Shown piece by piece: positions 45,846-54,324 of a DNA stretch of 64,000 bases. Numbering within the stretch: the first letter of the stretch is position 1; each line of letters opens with the position of its first letter. The notes under the pieces were generated by a model. It worked only from the letters and a program-made list of their open reading frames with translations. It ran no database searches and was not told the origin of the DNA. The stretch is from Pseudidiomarina homiensis (GTDB lineage Bacteria > Pseudomonadota > Gammaproteobacteria > Enterobacterales > Alteromonadaceae). Position numbers and translations under genes: made by a program. The DNA lies in contig NZ_PIPX01000001.1 in the NCBI RefSeq assembly GCF_003987225.1, positions 1,550,001-1,614,000 of the forward strand, in the 5' to 3' direction.

Positions 45846-46647
45846 GATAACTCCCCAAAACGAGCACCTTATTACGTAACTGAATCAGCGTTAGCGCGGC
45901 ACGAATCGCGGTGTCATCGCGATGCCCTTCGCATTCTAGATAGAAGTGGTATTGCCCGAATTTCTGCCCGGTCGGACGGGATACCAGTGAGGTTAGGTTT
46001 ACTCGGTAAGCGGCAAATACTTGCAGGTGTTCAACCAACAAGCCTGGGTGATCAGTATCGTCAATGATCAGTAGTGAGGTTTTGTAGTTCACACCTGCTT
46101 GCGGCGCTTCATGCTCGCCGCGCGGTTCGCGCACAGCAACAAAGCGCGTTTCATTGTGCGCATAGTCGGTAATGTCATGCTCAACATGCGTAAAATGGTG
46201 CTCGCCAAGACAGTGCTCCGGCACTACGGCTGCCGCAGGTTCGCGACTTTGTTGCAGCAATTGCAGCGCTTCACTATTGCTGGCGGTATTCATAATCGGC
46301 ACATTGTAAGCGCTCAAACAGTCGCTGCACTGCCCTTGCGCGACAAACTGTGCGTAGATTTTCTCGGGCTGTGGATGGTTTGCTACCAGTGAAAAGCGCA
46401 CCGGAATACTCAACTCACCGACAATCTCCAACGGCCGTTTTACAAAGGTATCGATGACCGGTGATACCATGCCTTCGACAATGTTTTCGATGGGCACCAC
46501 GGCGAGATCAGCGTCGTGCGGTAACGCTTTCAGAACGCGCGCTAAAGCTGGGTAAAACGCTAACGTATAATCGTTTAACTGCCGTCCAAATTCACAGGCG
46601 GCAAGTTCTGAAAAGGTACCGGCGGGGCCCAATGTAGCAATGCGCAT
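45823..46647 (-). CDS. pheA: prephenate dehydratase (monofunctional)
   Basis: A 274-residue enzyme that makes phenylpyruvate from prephenate in phenylalanine synthesis. The catalytic domain shows GPAGTFSELAA, VVPIENIVEG and the essential NETRF motif; a C-terminal ACT domain follows with HPGLLVEHLQVFAAYRVNLTSLVSRPT, where the phenylalanine-binding ESRP is changed to VSRP. It lacks the N-terminal chorismate mutase domain common in gammaproteobacteria, so chorismate mutase must come from another gene. Confidence 0.92.
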   Translation of the reverse strand: MRIATLGPAGTFSELAACEFGRQLNDYTLAFYPALARVLKALPHDADLAVVPIENIVEGMVSPVIDTFVKRPLEIVGELSIPVRFSLVANHPQPEKIYAQFVAQGQCSDCLSAYNVPIMNTASNSEALQLLQQSREPAAAVVPEHCLGEHHFTHVEHDITDYAHNETRFVAVREPRGEHEAPQAGVNYKTSLLIIDDTDHPGLLVEHLQVFAAYRVNLTSLVSRPTGQKFGQYHFYLECEGHRDDTAIRAALTLIQLRNKVLVLGSYPKAAPSG

Positions 46648-46707
46648 GAATAATCTCGTGGTTCGCTGAAGACAGTCTCTTAAGGTAAACAGGAACGCTT
46701 AGGATTG

Positions 46708-48444
46708 CTAGTGCTGCGACACCGCGTTTTGCAAGTAACGCTGCTTACGACGCGGTTTAAGTTGATGCAAGTCCACAATAAGTAATGCATCGATGCTGTT
46801 ATTAAAGGCCGGATCGACGCTAAAGCAAGCAAACTGTACGCCGCCGGGTTCGCAAAGTTCACTGTACTGTTTAAACAGAGGCGGAAGCTTAACATCTAAA
46901 TGCTGCAGCTCTGATTTCAGTGTTTGCAGATCTACCGCATAGTCACGGTGCTCGAAAAGCGCCGCGAGCCACTGCTCTTCTTCAGGTGTGTAGATAAACG
47001 GCTGGTTAGGCGTAGCCACCTCTTGTAAGGGCGGGAACCATTGTTGATAAAACCACACGATCATGGCTTGTGCTGCGCGCGGGAACTCACCTGATAAGCT
47101 CACAGGTCCAAACAAATAACGCACCCCGGGATGCTTTTGCACATAGGCACCAATGCCCTGCCACAAATAGTCCAAACTGTACCGATTGCGGTATTGCGGC
47201 TGAATAAAGCTGCGCCCCAATTCCATACCCTGTACGAGATAGCGTTCCATGGTCGGCTTAAACTGAAACAGACTCGCGGTGTACAAGCTCTCATAGCTTT
47301 GCTGAGTCGTCATGGGCGCCACTGGCGCCAAACGGTAGCTGCCAGCGATTTCCATCGCGTGGGCATCCCATAGCAATAAATGACTAAACTGTACATCGTA
47401 ACGATCCAAATCGCGGCGCTGCCCCGTACCCTCACCGATGGCACGAAAGGTTAGCTCGCGTACGCGGCCGAGTTCGCGCATGAGTGGACAATCCGTCCGA
47501 TAGTCAGTGAAGTACAGATCTTTGCCATCTGGTGTTGTTACCAAGTAGTCGCAGTCGTGCAAGGCATCACGCAACGCCAAACGTGGTTCAGCGAGCGCAA
47601 TGCCTTGCTCGGTTGGGAACATGCCAGATTTACCGCTGCCGACTCGGTATAAATGTTTGCGCAGCATGTGGACGCGGTTTTTCAAGCTAAGATCGGTGCG
47701 GTGGTGATGGCGATACGCGATACAACGGCCAATACGAAAATGTAGCACGCCAGCGCGTTGCCGAAACATTTCTTCCACCAGTAACAACGTCGACAGTGGC
47801 TTGTACATCATCGACGAAGCGTAAAAGCTCCAAGAATTACGGCCATCGACATGGATCGGCAGAATAGGCGCTTGTGCTTTGTCAGCGATACGCAAAAAGC
47901 CGCTTTCCCAACGGGTATCACGTACCCCCTGCGGACGTAAGCGTGAAACTTCGCCAGCGGGGAACACGATCACCGCTTTGTCTTCGGCAAGGTGCTCATG
48001 TATTGCTTTAATTTGCTGCCGCCCCGCGCGCCCACCCATATTGGTAATAGGCAGTAGCATCGGGCCCAGTGGCTCAAGGCTCCACAACATGTCGTTAGCG
48101 ATAACTTTCACATCAGGCCGCACTTCGGCCACCAATTTAAGCAGCGCTACACCATCAAGCGAGCCAATCGGATGGTTGGCGATGATGACTAATTTGCCTT
48201 GGCTGGGAATATGCTCGCGTTCACGATCGGCAACAGTGTAGCGAAACTCAAAGTAATCCAGTACCTGTTCAAGGAAGTCGCGGCCACGTAAGTGCCCATA
48301 GTCGGTGGTGAACTGACGCAAATCTTCAGCGTGTAAGAGACGTTTCAGGAGCTTACTGACGGGGCGCTTCAACCAAGGTGCAACCGCTGGGTGATGCAGC
48401 ATCGGCGGCAGTTTTTGTTGGATCAGTTGCTCGACATTCAGCAT
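46708..48444 (-). CDS. olsF: bifunctional ornithine lipid synthase, OlsF-type
   Basis: A 578-residue protein with two acyltransferase domains. The N-terminal half is PlsC-like (acyltransferase motif NHPIGSLDG with His-91, and FPAGEVSRLRPQGV), and the C-terminal half is a GNAT/OlsB-like N-acyltransferase (YRLAPVAP, FKPTMERYLVQGMELGRSFIQPQYRN). This order matches OlsF of Serratia and Vibrio, which makes phosphorus-free ornithine lipids: the C-terminal domain acylates ornithine and the N-terminal domain adds the second acyl chain. Four PhoB half-sites lie upstream, as expected for a phosphate-starvation gene. If not OlsF, it is a related fused acyltransferase. Confidence 0.82.
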   Translation of the reverse strand: MLNVEQLIQQKLPPMLHHPAVAPWLKRPVSKLLKRLLHAEDLRQFTTDYGHLRGRDFLEQVLDYFEFRYTVADREREHIPSQGKLVIIANHPIGSLDGVALLKLVAEVRPDVKVIANDMLWSLEPLGPMLLPITNMGGRAGRQQIKAIHEHLAEDKAVIVFPAGEVSRLRPQGVRDTRWESGFLRIADKAQAPILPIHVDGRNSWSFYASSMMYKPLSTLLLVEEMFRQRAGVLHFRIGRCIAYRHHHRTDLSLKNRVHMLRKHLYRVGSGKSGMFPTEQGIALAEPRLALRDALHDCDYLVTTPDGKDLYFTDYRTDCPLMRELGRVRELTFRAIGEGTGQRRDLDRYDVQFSHLLLWDAHAMEIAGSYRLAPVAPMTTQQSYESLYTASLFQFKPTMERYLVQGMELGRSFIQPQYRNRYSLDYLWQGIGAYVQKHPGVRYLFGPVSLSGEFPRAAQAMIVWFYQQWFPPLQEVATPNQPFIYTPEEEQWLAALFEHRDYAVDLQTLKSELQHLDVKLPPLFKQYSELCEPGGVQFACFSVDPAFNNSIDALLIVDLHQLKPRRKQRYLQNAVSQH

Positions 48445-48498
48445 GGCTACCTTGTTGCGCAGTGCGCTGTGAAAACAACGCTAGCTTGCCGAAGGTCG

Positions 48499-48538
48499 AT
48501 GACAGTTCTGTGCCAGAGCAATGAATGTTTTATGACAA
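48499..48538 (-). promoter_or_regulatory. Pho box (four PhoB half-sites) upstream of olsF
   Basis: Minus-strand heptamers TTGTCAT (48532-48538), CATTCAT (48521-48527), CTGGCAC (48510-48516) and CTGTCAT (48499-48505) repeat at exactly 11-bp spacing with A/T-rich or mixed 4-base gaps. The first two with their gap match 15 of 18 bases of the PhoB consensus. The array ends 54 bases before the olsF start. Confidence 0.8.
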
Positions 48539-48543
48539 GCCGC

Positions 48544-49812
48544 TTACGGGACGTCAACGGAATAGGGATTGAGAAATTGCCGACGCCAAAGTAATTTTCG
48601 TTCCACTTGATTGAACTCTGCTTCGTCACAAATAGCGACCCACCGTTGTTCGATAGTGGCTATTTGCTGCTTCATGATAGCTTTCGCTTCGGCTTCAGTG
48701 AGCAAATAACTTGCAGCACTTTTTAAGCAGGTACTTAAAGAACTGCGATTATCACGGCCATGGATGAGCATGGCTTGACTCTGTTCATTGCCTGCACGGC
48801 CTTGAGGACAAATGTCATAAGCAGGTGTCAGGGTGAGGTCCTTGCCATCCCAAAATGCTGCATGATTGCGCGCATGATCATCGGTGTTGCCGACCAGAAT
48901 ATTAAATACCAAACGCTGGAAGAGCTCATGCAAGGTCGCCTTTGGCTCGATAAAACGATGACGAATGATTTCGGCAAGTGTTTCGTAGCTGGCGTAACGG
49001 GCCATCATGTCGTCAAGCTCAAGTAAAGTTAGCGCCGATACCATTATTTTGCGACGCCAACCGTCAGGGTGCTGTTGGCGATCAAAGCGCTCGATTAACA
49101 GTACATCTTTATTGGCTGCCTTAACCAGTTTAACCGGCGCAACATCAAGCCCGACTTCGTCAGCAAGCCGCATCGCAATGTACTCGGCTTTCACCACGCT
49201 ATAGGTGTCCGTTGACGACGAAAACTTCGCGATATACTTGCATGTATTCGCTTCAATCAGCGCCTTCGGTCGAGCACCACCGATAGAACTGCCGTGAAAC
49301 AGGGCTTGGTCAAGCTCTGGCGTTAAGGGTATCCCTTGCTCGACACGCTCTGCTGATTTGACGAGTTCCTCTAATGGGACATTCTTGGCTGAGCGCGGTA
49401 CATATTCCGTCGGCGACAATTGGAAATCGAAGGCGCCTATTCGATCGGAACCCGACTCCAGTAAGTAAACCAGCTCGCCGAGTTCAGCAGTATCACTGCT
49501 CTGTGACCCCCTTCCCACCAACTTATTGAGGATCACTCTGCGCCCCCACGCGTCAGGCGCGGCATCGCGTAGGCAATTGGGCATGCTCAGTCCAGGCAAA
49601 TTTTCTAATCGCCCTTTGCGTAACGGTAGCTCTGGTAAATAAAGTGGAATGGCGTATTGTTGCTCGGCACGGTCCAAATAACTTTGCCCGTAATTGAAGC
49701 GCAGTTGCTGTCCATACGCTTCCAGCTTGCCTGCAACAATAGGAGCCGCTGATTCTGGCAACCATACCCAAACGTAAGCTTCGCTGTAGTCTTTCAGGCT
49801 AGAAGTCATCAT
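48544..49812 (-). CDS. hipA: type II toxin kinase HipA
   Basis: A 422-residue Ser/Thr kinase toxin. The N-terminal subdomain has the FNYGQSYLD and LPLRKG region, the core has the phosphate-loop equivalent SSIGGARPKA, and the catalytic NTDDHARNHA has its first Asp at about residue 311, with YDICP as the metal-binding motif. In E. coli HipA phosphorylates glutamyl-tRNA synthetase and causes persistence; other members target other synthetases. The start has two adjacent ATG codons (49807-49812), and the second has the better spaced GAGAGG. It overlaps hipB by 14 bases. Confidence 0.92.
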   Translation of the reverse strand: MMTSSLKDYSEAYVWVWLPESAAPIVAGKLEAYGQQLRFNYGQSYLDRAEQQYAIPLYLPELPLRKGRLENLPGLSMPNCLRDAAPDAWGRRVILNKLVGRGSQSSDTAELGELVYLLESGSDRIGAFDFQLSPTEYVPRSAKNVPLEELVKSAERVEQGIPLTPELDQALFHGSSIGGARPKALIEANTCKYIAKFSSSTDTYSVVKAEYIAMRLADEVGLDVAPVKLVKAANKDVLLIERFDRQQHPDGWRRKIMVSALTLLELDDMMARYASYETLAEIIRHRFIEPKATLHELFQRLVFNILVGNTDDHARNHAAFWDGKDLTLTPAYDICPQGRAGNEQSQAMLIHGRDNRSSLSTCLKSAASYLLTEAEAKAIMKQQIATIEQRWVAICDEAEFNQVERKLLWRRQFLNPYSVDVP

Positions 49813-50143
49813 CGACCTCTCGTGCGGGCTGACGGACCCGCTCCGGCAACAGGGTCAGTTTTTCTTCTTGTAAGGTGCGATAACGCCGTAATTCACCTGA
49901 ACTCGGCGACGCGTCGAACAAAGCAATTCCCAGCAAGCTCGCCAGTTCAAAAACTATGCCGATTTCACATTTAGGATCAGCTTTCTCAATGCGTTGTAAG
50001 GTGCTACGCGAAATGCCGGCGCGTTCGGCCAATTGCTGCGCACTAATACGTTGTTGCACACGCGCCGACCGAATCAGGCTCGCCAACACGGCCAGTGCAT
50101 CCTCGGTATAACGTGAATAGGTTCGCGCGATAGATTTGGGCAT
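49799..50143 (-). CDS. hipB: HipB-type antitoxin (XRE family regulator)
   Basis: A 114-residue protein with a central Cro/C1-type helix-turn-helix (ISAQQLAERAGISRSTLQRIEKADPKC, given as residues 33-59) and a C-terminal extension rich in Arg and Glu (RRYRTLQEEKLTLLPERVR). It should bind HipA and repress its own promoter, where a 16-bp palindrome is found. The N-terminal extension before the HTH is longer than in E. coli HipB. Confidence 0.9.
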   Translation of the reverse strand: MPKSIARTYSRYTEDALAVLASLIRSARVQQRISAQQLAERAGISRSTLQRIEKADPKCEIGIVFELASLLGIALFDASPSSGELRRYRTLQEEKLTLLPERVRQPAREVDDDF

Positions 50144-50157
50144 GCTCTACTCGTAGG

Positions 50158-50205
50158 TTAGTTATTACTAACTTAAGCGTAGACCAGCTTTTGGTGACCG
50201 TCAAT
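50158..50205 (-). promoter_or_regulatory. hipBA promoter with operator palindrome
   Basis: TTGACG (50200-50205) and TACGCT (50177-50182) are 17 bases apart on the minus strand. Right after the -10, GTTAGT (50158-50163) and ACTAAC (50168-50173) form a perfect 6-bp inverted repeat with a 4-base centre, close to the expected transcription start. This is the usual place for HipB autorepression. Confidence 0.65.
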
Positions 50206-50218
50206 AATTTGACCGTTA

Positions 50219-50251
50219 TATGAATCATAGATTAATTTATCGATTCATATG
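50219..50251. other. perfect 9-bp inverted repeat between hipB and the amidase fusion gene
   Basis: ATATGAATC (50219-50227) and GATTCATAT (50243-50251) are separated by 15 AT-rich bases. It lies directly after the stop codon of the amidase-hydrolase gene. It has no T-run, so it could be a weak terminator or a second regulatory site of hipBA. Confidence 0.55.
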
Positions 50252-50255
50252 AGGG

Positions 50256-52724
50256 TCACTTTTGATCAATATTTAATACAGCCTCGTAAACACCGGTGAT
50301 GACGCTACCGTAATTGCCGGTTTCGAACTGCTTGCCCAAAAATTCATAGCCGTCACCTTCTGCGACGATCGGCGAGTGGCGTGCATTGGTCAACAAAATG
50401 ATGCCAAGATCGAGGGCTGGATCGATGACCGTGGCGGTGCCGGTCCAGCCGGTATGGCCGAACGCCTCATGACTTGCATAAGGGCCGAAGTGCCAACGGG
50501 TTTCGCCATCGGCAGCGCGGCGCCAGCCTAAGCCAAAGCTACGATCGCGGGCATGGGGAGCGGTGAAAATATCGAGGACACTTTCTTCAAACAAATGCAC
50601 ATTGCCGTAGCCACCACCGTTCAGCAGTGTTTGCACCAACACCGCAAGATCAGGTCCAGTGGAAAACAGACCCGCGTGCCCAGCAACACCTTCCATTGAA
50701 TAAAAAGCCTTCTCGTCGTGCACTTCGCCTTGCAAGGTATAGGTGCGTATACCCGGGAATTCAACACGCCCGCCGCGGGTATTGCCGTTCAACTCAGTTG
50801 CGGCGAATTCACTTGGCATACGGCCCTTACGCAACGGTGTAAATAGACTGTTGTTTAGGCCAAGTGGCGCGTAAATGTTCTGTTCAACGTACTGATCCAA
50901 GGGCATGCCGGTAATGCGTTCAACGATAGTGCCTAACAGCTTGAAACCCGTATCGCTGTAGGTTGCCTGTACGCCATTACCTACTTTAAATGGCACTTTG
51001 GTAGTGATCAGACGTTGCGTTTTTTCTTTGTCGCGTGAGTAAAACAGTTTGCCGAGCTTATTCTCTGGGTCAAAGAAATGTACTTGCGGACCGTAACCCG
51101 ACTGATGATTTAATAAATCACGGATGCGTCGTGCTTCACGCCCTTGTCCGCGGTATTCTGGCAAGTAGTGGTAAATCGGCGCATTCACATCCAACAGCCC
51201 GCGTTCAACCAAGTGCATCATCGCCATCGCGGTGGCAAAGGACTTAGTGTTCGATGCAACATCAAACCCCGTTGCCAGCGTCATCGGCGCCGGCGCAGCA
51301 AGCAGCTCACCGTTTTCGTCGTAACGTTTGGCATACCCATATGCGCTTTGCTTGATGATTTTGCCATCTTTAACAACCACCAACACCGCACCGGGAAAGC
51401 CATTGGCAATATCTTGCTCAATCAATGCGTCGACTTTTCGGAAGGCATTGCGGTATTCAGCGGTGGCGTCTATCAGCGTCGGATAAGGGATCTGCACCCG
51501 AACTTCCACGCCCTCGGGCTGCACGGATTTCACGAACAGCGTATTCAAGCCATTTATCGTGCGCCGCTTTAGCGAATAGTTATAAGTTTTGTCGCCTTGT
51601 AACGGCGTCGCTAAGTTTAAGGTTTCGCCATTAATTTGAATTTCGGCAGTCACGTCTTGCTCAGCCGACAAGGTAATTTCGCTACGTCCAGCGTAAGCTT
51701 TAAAACGCAATTTATCATTGACCCATTCGCGACTCGAACGTTGTGCTTCTGGCTCAGGGAAAACGGCATCGATTTGGCCCTGTTTAACCTTTTTAACGTT
51801 CGCGAGCTCCGCCGCATTCTCGGCTTGGTAGCGTTGCCACAAAGGCTCGAGTTGTTCAGGGAAGTAACGCTCAAGCAAAGCGAATACAGCGGCAGTGGTT
51901 TGGCTGTCGTTCTTGCCGTTCACACTCCACGGCAAAAAGTGCATCTGAAACGCTGACAAGGCGCTACGCGTTTGTTCATCAAACACACCGGTTTCAGTCA
52001 CGCCATAACCGTAGGTTCTTAAGGCCGCCTGTAATAAGCCGATGCGCACGGGCTCTTGGTTAAACTGGCGCCAGTAGCGCGCTAAGGTGTCTTGCTCATA
52101 CCAAGCGCCAACGCCCTGCTGGTAAAGCTGGTACCACGGAAAACGCGGGCCTGGGTCGTTTTTGCGCATAAACGCAATATCGGAATGCCCCACCACCGCC
52201 GTAGGATGAATATCGGGATGTCGCGCAAGAATTTCCTGCGACAATTCAACCACTGCTTCAATCTGTGCGGGATCATAGTCAGGGAACGTACACAAACGAT
52301 TTTCGCCATGCTCGGCACGTGTTGCTTGCTGACTGGTGTCCCACTGACATTGCGGCACGTTGACAATCTCGATGCCAATCGACGTGTCATTGAGTTCCGT
52401 CCGGCCTTGCCAATACGAATCCCCTGCATGCCACGCTCGCTCGCGCTCATCAACCAACTGATAGACGTTGATCTCGTCTTCCGGATAGCTGGGATCACCG
52501 CGCTCAGGCACAAGGTAGTGCGAACTAAGCCCCTTCGGCTCAACCAAAGCCCGTACACTTTTTTCATAATCAATGGCCGTATAGTGCAGAACTAACGACT
52601 TCACCCGATGGCTTTGGTTCGCCGATGGCATTTGTTCATAGTCAGTGCTACTGCAACTATTAAGCGCAAGCGCTGATAAGGTGGCAATAAGGCCTAGTTT
52701 TACTGAGTTCGATAACAACTTCAT
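50256..52724 (-). CDS. AmiD-type amidase fused to YfeW/PBP4B-type serine hydrolase (lipoprotein)
   Basis: An 822-residue lipoprotein (lipobox ALNSC). Domain 1 is a zinc N-acetylmuramoyl-L-alanine amidase with ligands His-47 (LVLHYTA), His-180 (VVGHSDI) and Asp-190 (NDPGP), the spacing of AmpD/AmiD. A peptidoglycan-binding domain (about 225-275) follows, then a beta-rich linker. The C-terminal 400 residues match E. coli YfeW (PBP4B) closely, with SNTK (Ser-491, Lys-494), YSD and HTGWTG (His-757). In E. coli yfeW lies in the murR-murQ-murP region. The ATG at 52722-52724 overlaps the halogenase stop (ATGA). The two activities together should free peptides from muropeptides and trim terminal D-residues in the envelope. 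Confidence 0.9.
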   Translation of the reverse strand: MKLLSNSVKLGLIATLSALALNSCSSTDYEQMPSANQSHRVKSLVLHYTAIDYEKSVRALVEPKGLSSHYLVPERGDPSYPEDEINVYQLVDERERAWHAGDSYWQGRTELNDTSIGIEIVNVPQCQWDTSQQATRAEHGENRLCTFPDYDPAQIEAVVELSQEILARHPDIHPTAVVGHSDIAFMRKNDPGPRFPWYQLYQQGVGAWYEQDTLARYWRQFNQEPVRIGLLQAALRTYGYGVTETGVFDEQTRSALSAFQMHFLPWSVNGKNDSQTTAAVFALLERYFPEQLEPLWQRYQAENAAELANVKKVKQGQIDAVFPEPEAQRSSREWVNDKLRFKAYAGRSEITLSAEQDVTAEIQINGETLNLATPLQGDKTYNYSLKRRTINGLNTLFVKSVQPEGVEVRVQIPYPTLIDATAEYRNAFRKVDALIEQDIANGFPGAVLVVVKDGKIIKQSAYGYAKRYDENGELLAAPAPMTLATGFDVASNTKSFATAMAMMHLVERGLLDVNAPIYHYLPEYRGQGREARRIRDLLNHQSGYGPQVHFFDPENKLGKLFYSRDKEKTQRLITTKVPFKVGNGVQATYSDTGFKLLGTIVERITGMPLDQYVEQNIYAPLGLNNSLFTPLRKGRMPSEFAATELNGNTRGGRVEFPGIRTYTLQGEVHDEKAFYSMEGVAGHAGLFSTGPDLAVLVQTLLNGGGYGNVHLFEESVLDIFTAPHARDRSFGLGWRRAADGETRWHFGPYASHEAFGHTGWTGTATVIDPALDLGIILLTNARHSPIVAEGDGYEFLGKQFETGNYGSVITGVYEAVLNIDQK

Positions 52725-54229
52725 GATGCTTGGCAATGTTTCCGAATAAAGTCTGCATGGCTCGGTAACTGCGCTACCGACTGTTTAAAAATACGCTGCA
52801 CGGTTGCTAGATGCTGTTGCATCGTCTCAGCTGGCATTTGTTCGGCAATCGGATGAACTTGTGCAGGCGTTAAACCCTGTCCGTGGAACATCGAGAACCA
52901 GCTAATTTCATTAAAAAGTTCGTTGTTGCTGTTACGGAATATGCTCCCGTTTTCGTGGTATAGGTCCAACCGCTCTTGCAGTGAATCGGGTATTTCCATA
53001 TCACGGCAGTAACGCCAAAATTCCGAATCATCGCGGTCCGTAAGTTTGTAGTGACACATGACGAAATCGCGAATATTGGTAATTTCTTCTGCGGTATAGC
53101 GATTAAACGCTTGCGCTCGCTCAGTCATAGAGCCTTTACCCGGCAACAAGCTAATCAAGCGCATAATGCCAGATTGTGTAAGCTGCAAGCCGGTGGATTC
53201 CAGCGGCTCAATAAAGCCCGCGGATAAACCAATGGCGCAGACATTATGCTTCCACGCTTCATCGCGACGGCCATTAATCCAACGCAAGTGATTCGCCGTG
53301 CTATCAAAATTACCAATGGTTTCGCGGAATTCGCGTTCCGCTTTATCGCTATCAGTAAAGCGGCTTGAATACACCCAGCCCTCACCGGTACGGTGTTGTA
53401 ACGGTATTTTCCAACGCCAGCCCTCGTGATGGGCAATCGAGCGGGTATACGGCAAAATATCTGCTGCGTCGTGTTCGCCCGGCAATGCCACGGCACTGTC
53501 ACAGGGCATCCACTTGCGCCAATCGTGGTAACTTACCCCAAGCGTTTCACTGATTAGGAGTGCTTTAAAGCCGCTGCAATCAATAAAAAAGTCGCCAGCA
53601 AGCTCGCCTTGTTTTTCTAACATCAACGAGGCAATGGCTCCGTTGGGATGCTGCTTGGCGGTCTGCATCCGATCTTCAAGGGCGACGACACCGCGTGCCG
53701 TCGCATACTTTTTCAAATAGCGCGCGTAAGCATGAGCATCGAAATGATAGGCATATTTGATGTGCCCTAGCGGGCTGCGTTTATCGGCAATCGGCCGCGT
53801 GAATTTATGGGCTAAAGCAGCGCTCCATTCAAGGTTCAGCTCATGCAATGGCATAGCATCGCCTGCCCCTACTTCACGTTCGTGGCGCAAATAGTAATGG
53901 TGAAATGGCACGCCGTTGAGTGTGATCCCATAGGGACCAAACGGGTGCATGTACTCATCACCAATATTCTGCCAATTCTCAAAGGCAATCCCTAACTTAA
54001 AGCTGCCTTGCGTCTCGCGTAAAAACTCATTCTCGTCGATTTGTAACAGTTGATTGAACTCGCGAATACCCGGAATCGTGGCTTCGCCCACCGAGACCGT
54101 ACCTATGGCAGAAGACTCAACGAGAATGATTTTGTAATGCTGGCGGTCAAGAACTTTGGAAAGTGCTGCAGCGGTCATCCAACCGGCCGAACCGCCTCCA
54201 AGAATGACGATGTGATAAGGCTGTGTCAT
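52721..54229 (-). CDS. flavin-dependent tryptophan halogenase family protein
   Basis: A 502-residue FAD protein. GGGSAGWMTAAAL binds FAD, the catalytic lysine candidate is Lys-78 in GSFKLGIAFENW (PrnA uses Lys-79), and the WxWxIP motif is present as WRWKIP from residue 271. The key residues of halogenases are therefore kept. However, it lies between a TonB receptor and a peptidoglycan amidase, where tryptophan is not an expected substrate; members of this family are often found beside TonB receptors in glycan-use loci of Alteromonadales and Caulobacter relatives with unknown roles. The ATG at 54227-54229 is preferred over a GTG 12 bases upstream. Confidence 0.88.
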   Translation of the reverse strand: MTQPYHIVILGGGSAGWMTAAALSKVLDRQHYKIILVESSAIGTVSVGEATIPGIREFNQLLQIDENEFLRETQGSFKLGIAFENWQNIGDEYMHPFGPYGITLNGVPFHHYYLRHEREVGAGDAMPLHELNLEWSAALAHKFTRPIADKRSPLGHIKYAYHFDAHAYARYLKKYATARGVVALEDRMQTAKQHPNGAIASLMLEKQGELAGDFFIDCSGFKALLISETLGVSYHDWRKWMPCDSAVALPGEHDAADILPYTRSIAHHEGWRWKIPLQHRTGEGWVYSSRFTDSDKAEREFRETIGNFDSTANHLRWINGRRDEAWKHNVCAIGLSAGFIEPLESTGLQLTQSGIMRLISLLPGKGSMTERAQAFNRYTAEEITNIRDFVMCHYKLTDRDDSEFWRYCRDMEIPDSLQERLDLYHENGSIFRNSNNELFNEISWFSMFHGQGLTPAQVHPIAEQMPAETMQQHLATVQRIFKQSVAQLPSHADFIRKHCQAS

Positions 54230-54264
54230 GGACGCATTCACCTAGCGACTGAAGGCCAAAATAG

Positions 54265-54290
54265 CTGCGGCCAGCCGAAGCTGACCGCAG
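54265..54290 (-). terminator. hairpin between receptor and halogenase genes
   Basis: Minus-strand CTGCGG-T-CAGC and GCTG-G-CCGCAG arms close a TTCG tetraloop, giving an 11-bp stem with one wobble pair, followed by CTATTTTGG. It lies in the 95-bp gap downstream of the receptor gene. The weak T-run suggests partial termination, letting a fraction of transcripts reach the two downstream genes. Confidence 0.65.
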
Positions 54291-54324
54291 TTCTTCTTTC
54301 CTACCACTTACGTTCTAAGTGTTC

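Noticed and set aside
52721-54324. Halogenase-like gene as part of a natural-product biosynthetic cluster
   Set aside because: No NRPS, PKS, tryptophan-modifying or flavin reductase gene is near. The neighbours are a TonB receptor and peptidoglycan enzymes.
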